Source: Marinosulfonomonas sp. (lineage in GTDB: Bacteria; Pseudomonadota; Alphaproteobacteria; Rhodobacterales; Rhodobacteraceae). From it: DNA of 9,013 bases. The stretch covers positions 1 to 9,013 of the forward strand of contig JAHRVD010000068.1 of assembly GCA_019090845.1 (NCBI GenBank), read 5' to 3'. Made by a program: the position numbers and the translations under genes. Shown piece by piece: positions 6,038-9,013 of this stretch (the first letter of the stretch is position 1; each line of letters starts with the position of its first letter). The notes under the pieces were generated by a model. It was not told the DNA's origin. It worked only from the letters and a program-made list of their open reading frames with translations, and did no database searches.

Positions 6038-6745
6038 ATGAGCGAGATTGACAACCGGCCATCCGACCGCATTCGGGTTCGCGACAAGATTGTGCAGCAG
6101 GTATTCAACCCAATGCGGCGCAAGCAGCGCCCAACCGAATGGGCGATCAAAGGCGAGCTGTTTCTTAACTGCTCGTGCACGGTATTTTGTCCCTGTGTTA
6201 TTTCGCTGGGAAAACATCCCCCCACCGAAGGGCATTGTCATGCTTGGATGGCGATCGCCATTGATGAGGGGCATTTTGAGGGCGAAGACCTGAGTGGGAT
6301 CAACATTGGCCTGATGGTCGAAATCCCCGGACGGATGGCTGAAGGCAACTGGAAGGTCGCCGCGTATATCGATGAAAAGGCGACACAAAAGGCTTACAAC
6401 GGGTTGCTGCAAGTGCTGTCGGGAACGGCCGGCGGCACGACCGGCCTGTTCACTTATCTGGTCAGCGAGATCATCGGTGCAGAGCGCGAAAAAGTCGAGA
6501 TTGTGCGCGATGGTAACCGCCGCTCGATCATGGTGGGGCGAAAAATTCAGGGCGAGATTGAAATGCTGACCGGTAAAGACCGCGACCGGCCTTTGATGAT
6601 CAGCAACACGAATTACTGGATGGGACCGGATATCACACCGGCGGTTGGGCTGCGCAGCCGGGTGCGCGATTATGGCCGGGTCTGGGATTTTGATGGCAAA
6701 TCGGCTGAGATTTGCCCGATCGACTGGAAGGGCCCCGGCAAATAA
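6038..6745 (+). CDS. DUF1326 domain protein, Cys-rich N-terminal motif
   Basis: This 235-residue soluble-looking protein belongs to DUF1326, which has no assigned function that I know. After a charged leader of about 33 residues comes the family hallmark: N-C-S-C-x3-C-P-C (Cys45, Cys47, Cys51, Cys53), then H-C-H (66-68). That makes five Cys and two His within 24 residues, an arrangement that could bind a metal or a metal cluster. The rest alternates beta-strands and Gly-rich turns (for example SGTAGGTTG). No signal peptide or membrane segment is visible, so it is probably cytoplasmic. The ATG at 6038 has AGGAG seven bases upstream. The gene lies 22 bases after the DUF2182 gene and 22 bases before the alpha/beta hydrolase, so all three are probably co-transcribed. 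It may work with the membrane protein's Cys pairs; this is inference. Confidence 0.88.
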   Translation: MSEIDNRPSDRIRVRDKIVQQVFNPMRRKQRPTEWAIKGELFLNCSCTVFCPCVISLGKHPPTEGHCHAWMAIAIDEGHFEGEDLSGINIGLMVEIPGRMAEGNWKVAAYIDEKATQKAYNGLLQVLSGTAGGTTGLFTYLVSEIIGAEREKVEIVRDGNRRSIMVGRKIQGEIEMLTGKDRDRPLMISNTNYWMGPDITPAVGLRSRVRDYGRVWDFDGKSAEICPIDWKGPGK

Positions 6746-6767
6746 CACCGGTTCTGAGGAGGCAAAG

Positions 6768-7595
6768 ATGAACGCAATATCTGTTGAAGGGCAGCAGGTT
6801 CACTACCGCGCCCAAGGTGCCGGGCCGGTGGTCATTTTGTTGCATTGCTCGTCAAGCCACAGTGGCCAATGGGCACCGCTGATCGATTTGTTATCGCCGC
6901 ATTTTACCGTTCTGGCACCGGATTTGCACGGCTATGGGCGCAGCGACCCGTTGCCTTTGGATGGGCGGCCGTATTTTGAACGCGACAGAGCAATTGTCAC
7001 GGAATTAGCGGCGAAATATGGGCCACAGGTGCATATTGTCGGCCATTCGCTTGGCGGCACAATTGCCCTGCATATTGCGGTCAAACACCCGGAAATTCTG
7101 AACAGCCTGACCGTGATAGAGCCGGTTCAGTTTTGCCTTATTGAAGAAGCGGGTATCGTTTCGCAGGCCGAATATCATGAAATATCTTCTACTGTCTTTG
7201 GATTGGTCCGTTTGGGGCGGGCCCGCGATGCCGCCCGTCTGTTTGTGGATTTCTGGGCAACCGATGGGGCGTTTGACGGCATGGACGCCAAAACTCAGGC
7301 CTATGTTGAACAAACGATCGATCGGGTGTGTGATGACTGGGCCGGATGCTCGCGCCATACACCGGGGCAAATATGCATCGGCGATCTTGCCGCCATTTCC
7401 CAGCCGACGATGATAATTCGTGGCAGCGAAACCAGAGTTTCCGCCCGCGACATCACCGAAATCTTGCACAAAGAAATTGTCGGTTCCGGTTTGGTGGAAT
7501 TGCCGGGCCTCAGCCATATGGCTGCCGCCAACCGACCGGGTGCCATTAACGAGGTTATTGTGGAATTTCTGAATGCACAGACGCCTGAAAACTGA
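6768..7595 (+). CDS. Alpha/beta-fold hydrolase
   Basis: This 275-residue enzyme has the alpha/beta hydrolase layout. An oxyanion-type turn LLHCSSSHSG starts at His26, followed by DLHGYGRSD. The nucleophile elbow GHSLGG has Ser94, and a C-terminal catalytic His250 lies in GLSHMAA. A lid region rich in helices lies between about residues 125 and 205. The expected acid position after the sixth strand (MIIRGSE) is Glu221 rather than the more usual Asp. The family includes esterases, C-C hydrolases and haloperoxidase-like enzymes; the substrate is unknown. The ATG at 6768 has a strong AGGAGG five bases upstream, so the longer open frame back to 6645 is not used. It is the third gene of the DUF2182-DUF1326 operon. 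A 110-base gap follows before acuI. Confidence 0.9.
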   Translation: MNAISVEGQQVHYRAQGAGPVVILLHCSSSHSGQWAPLIDLLSPHFTVLAPDLHGYGRSDPLPLDGRPYFERDRAIVTELAAKYGPQVHIVGHSLGGTIALHIAVKHPEILNSLTVIEPVQFCLIEEAGIVSQAEYHEISSTVFGLVRLGRARDAARLFVDFWATDGAFDGMDAKTQAYVEQTIDRVCDDWAGCSRHTPGQICIGDLAAISQPTMIIRGSETRVSARDITEILHKEIVGSGLVELPGLSHMAAANRPGAINEVIVEFLNAQTPEN

Positions 7596-7705
7596 AAGGG
7601 CGGTTGATCCGGCAGTTCTTTAACCAACAAACCGCACGAGCGGGGGGCAGAACCACAGAAAGCTGGTGACCGCTCAAATCAAATTTCTGGAAGTAGGAGC
7701 ACGAT
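7596..7705 (+). promoter_or_regulatory. Spacer between hydrolase and acuI, possible acuI leader
   Basis: These 110 bases separate the DUF2182 operon from acuI and are long enough to hold a promoter. I see no good sigma70 pair; TTGATC (7604-7609) has no fitting -10 box. A 4-bp stem, CCGC-ACGA-GCGG (7632-7643), is too short and lacks a T-run, so it is not a terminator. AGGAG (7695-7699) is the acuI ribosome binding site. Whether acuI is read from the upstream operon or from its own start is open. Confidence 0.35.
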
Positions 7706-8695
7706 ATGTTCAAGGCAATGGTTGTTGAAAAGGACGAAGACGGCAAGACGCACGCGGCTGTCAGGGAAATTGACAAAGACCGCCTGCCTGCGGGTGATGT
7801 GACCGTTGCTGTCGAATATTCCGGGGTGAATTACAAAGACGGGCTTTGCCTTGGGCCGGGCGGTGGCTTGGTGCGGACCTATCCCCATGTTCCGGGCATT
7901 GATTTGGCCGGGACGGTCGAGGCGTCTGATGATCCGCGCTACAAGCCGGGCGACAAGGTTGTTCTGACCGGCTGGCGCGTCGGCGAGGCCCATTGGGGCG
8001 GTTATGCGCAAAAGGCACGGGTTAAAGCCGACTGGCTGGTGGCGCTGCCCGACGGGCTGACAACACGTCAGGCGATGGCGGTGGGAACGGCCGGGTTCAC
8101 GGCGATGCTGGCGGTGATGGCGCTGGAAGACCACGGATTGCAGCCCGGGCAGGGCCCGGTGCTGGTGTGTGGCGCTGCGGGGGGGGTCGGCTCGGTCGCC
8201 ACCGCAATACTAGCCAATCTGGGTTATGAGGTTGCCGCCGTAACGGGCCGTCCGGAAACGGCCGAATATCTGAACGGCCTTGGGGCCAGCCAGATTGTGC
8301 CGCGCTCCGATTTGAACGAGGTCACGAAACGCCCGTTGGAGGCAGAAACATGGGCCGGATGCATCGACGCTGTTGGCGGCGAGATGCTGGCGCGGGTTCT
8401 GGGGCAGATGAAATACGGTGCCTCGGTGGCCGCTGTCGGGCTGGCGGGCGGTGCGCAATTGCCCGCGACGGTCATTCCGTTCCTGCTGCGTAGCGTTAAC
8501 CTGCTGGGCATCGACAGCGTGATGCGCCCCTACGAGGATCGCGTGCGCGCATGGGAACGTGTGGCGCGTGATTTGCCGATGGACAAGCTGGAAGCGATGA
8601 TACAGCCCGCAACGCTTGCCGATTTACCCGGTCTTGGGCGCGATATTCTACAGGGGCAGGTGCGCGGGCGTGTTGTTGTGGATGTGAACGCCTGA
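7706..8695 (+). CDS. acuI: Acrylyl-CoA reductase AcuI (YhdH/AcuI family)
   Basis: AcuI is a zinc-independent medium-chain dehydrogenase/reductase that reduces acryloyl-CoA to propionyl-CoA with NADPH. In roseobacters it serves acrylate, DMSP-derived and 3-hydroxypropionate carbon, and it removes toxic acryloyl-CoA. The 329-residue length is right. NYKDGLC begins at Asn42 and HVPGIDLAGTVE follows. The strongly conserved run GWRVGEAHWGGYAQKARV comes next, then the nucleotide-binding loop GAAGGVGS (156-163). VTGRPE follows the next strand; this segment contacts the cofactor phosphate in NADPH-type relatives. The ATG has AGGAG six bases upstream. No dmdA, acuR or dddL is visible in the window, so its DMSP role is inferred from family and lineage. 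The gene downstream starts 22 bases after its stop and may share its transcript. The alternative is a general YhdH-type quinone reductase, less likely. Confidence 0.93.
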   Translation: MFKAMVVEKDEDGKTHAAVREIDKDRLPAGDVTVAVEYSGVNYKDGLCLGPGGGLVRTYPHVPGIDLAGTVEASDDPRYKPGDKVVLTGWRVGEAHWGGYAQKARVKADWLVALPDGLTTRQAMAVGTAGFTAMLAVMALEDHGLQPGQGPVLVCGAAGGVGSVATAILANLGYEVAAVTGRPETAEYLNGLGASQIVPRSDLNEVTKRPLEAETWAGCIDAVGGEMLARVLGQMKYGASVAAVGLAGGAQLPATVIPFLLRSVNLLGIDSVMRPYEDRVRAWERVARDLPMDKLEAMIQPATLADLPGLGRDILQGQVRGRVVVDVNA

Positions 8696-8717
8696 GTAGG
8701 GCCTGAAAGGAATGGCA

Positions 8718-9013
8718 ATGAAGCTGGATGTTGATTTCGTGCGGGCACAGTTCCCAGCGTTCGCCGAACCGTCACTGGCGGGGCAGGCGTTTTTTGAAAA
8801 TGCGGGCGGCTCTTACACCTGCGCCCCTGTGTTGGATCGGCTGTCGCGGTTTTATCGCCAACGCAAAGTGCAACCCTATGGACCTTACGAGGCAAGCCGT
8901 TTGGGCGGCGAGGAAATGGACGAGGCGCGGCTGCGGCTGGCCGCGATGCTTGGGGTGGCGGTGGATGAGGTCAGCTTTGGCCCCTCGACGACGCAAAACA
9001 CCTATGTTCTGGC
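8718..9013 (+). CDS. Class V aminotransferase-fold PLP enzyme, N-terminal part (cut by window end)
   Basis: The frame is open from the ATG at 8718 to the end of the window: 98 complete codons, C-terminus outside. It starts MKLDVDFVRAQFPAF and has FFENAGGS (about residues 26-33). This matches the 'YLDNAA' strand-turn at the start of class V aminotransferases and cysteine desulfurase-like enzymes. A later VSFGPSTTQNTYVL (about 84-97) matches the phosphate-binding 'T-S-G-A-T-x-x-x-N' turn. The PLP lysine would lie beyond the window, so activity and exact class (desulfurase, lyase or aminotransferase) cannot be judged. AAAGGA lies 7 bases before this ATG; another ATG at 8712 lies right against it and is less likely. 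The gene follows acuI by 22 bases and is probably co-transcribed. Confidence 0.85.
   Translation, partial: MKLDVDFVRAQFPAFAEPSLAGQAFFENAGGSYTCAPVLDRLSRFYRQRKVQPYGPYEASRLGGEEMDEARLRLAAMLGVAVDEVSFGPSTTQNTYVL

Noticed and set aside
5903..6748. Minus-strand open frame of 281 codons
   Set aside because: It is antisense to the DUF2182 end and the whole DUF1326 gene, both of which carry family motifs and ribosome binding sites.
6645..6767. Upstream extension of the alpha/beta hydrolase
   Set aside because: It runs inside the DUF1326 gene in another frame, and a strong AGGAGG stands before the ATG at 6768.
7632..7643. CCGC-ACGA-GCGG stem as a terminator
   Set aside because: The stem is only 4 bp and has no following T-run.
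8179..8186. Run of eight G in acuI, a possible slippage site
   Set aside because: It encodes the conserved Gly-Gly of the nucleotide-binding loop and the frame is intact on both sides; nothing else suggests phase variation.

Overview
This window looks like the chromosome of a marine-type alphaproteobacterium, most likely of the order Rhodobacterales (roseobacter-like). Four things point there: a circularly permuted two-piece tmRNA gene of the alphaproteobacterial kind, an SspB with the alphaproteobacterial C-terminal ClpX-binding tail, the cluster sspB-fumC-DUF4169-ribbon-helix-helix, and an AcuI-type acrylyl-CoA reductase. Base composition is moderately GC-rich and looks even by eye. I see no mobile elements, CRISPR arrays, tRNAs or rRNAs.

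Layout, left to right. Positions 1-384 hold the C-terminal end of a cytochrome P450 (+ strand). It converges on, and overlaps by its stop codon, a minus-strand cluster read right to left: sspB (2764-2291), fumC (2169-775), a DUF4169 protein (778-596) and a small ribbon-helix-helix protein (599-381). The last three genes are joined by 4-base start/stop overlaps. A divergent spacer of about 250 bases separates sspB from a plus-strand flavin-dependent halogenase of the tryptophan halogenase family (3012-4730). The halogenase keeps the catalytic Lys, the catalytic Glu and the W-x-W motif.

The roughly 520-base gap after the halogenase has no protein gene. It holds a minus-strand permuted ssrA (tmRNA) gene at about 5074-4741. 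This encodes the proteolysis tag ANDNRAPAMALAA and has the acceptor piece, with an encoded CCA, upstream of the coding piece. A sigma70-like promoter and a palindrome lie just upstream. SspB is the adaptor that hands ssrA-tagged proteins to ClpXP, so both the tag-maker and the tag-reader lie within about 2.8 kb, with the halogenase between them.

The right part is a plus-strand run: a DUF2182 membrane protein with Cys pairs (5251-6015), a DUF1326 protein with a Cys-rich N-terminal motif (6038-6745) and an alpha/beta hydrolase (6768-7595), spaced 22 bases apart and evidently one operon. After a 110-base spacer come acuI (7706-8695) and the N-terminal part of a class V aminotransferase-fold protein (8718 to the window end). 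AcuI suggests acrylate/DMSP-derived or 3-hydroxypropionate carbon use, typical of marine roseobacters.

The least understood parts are the DUF2182-DUF1326-hydrolase operon, whose biochemical role I do not know, and the stand-alone halogenase, whose substrate cannot be told from sequence.
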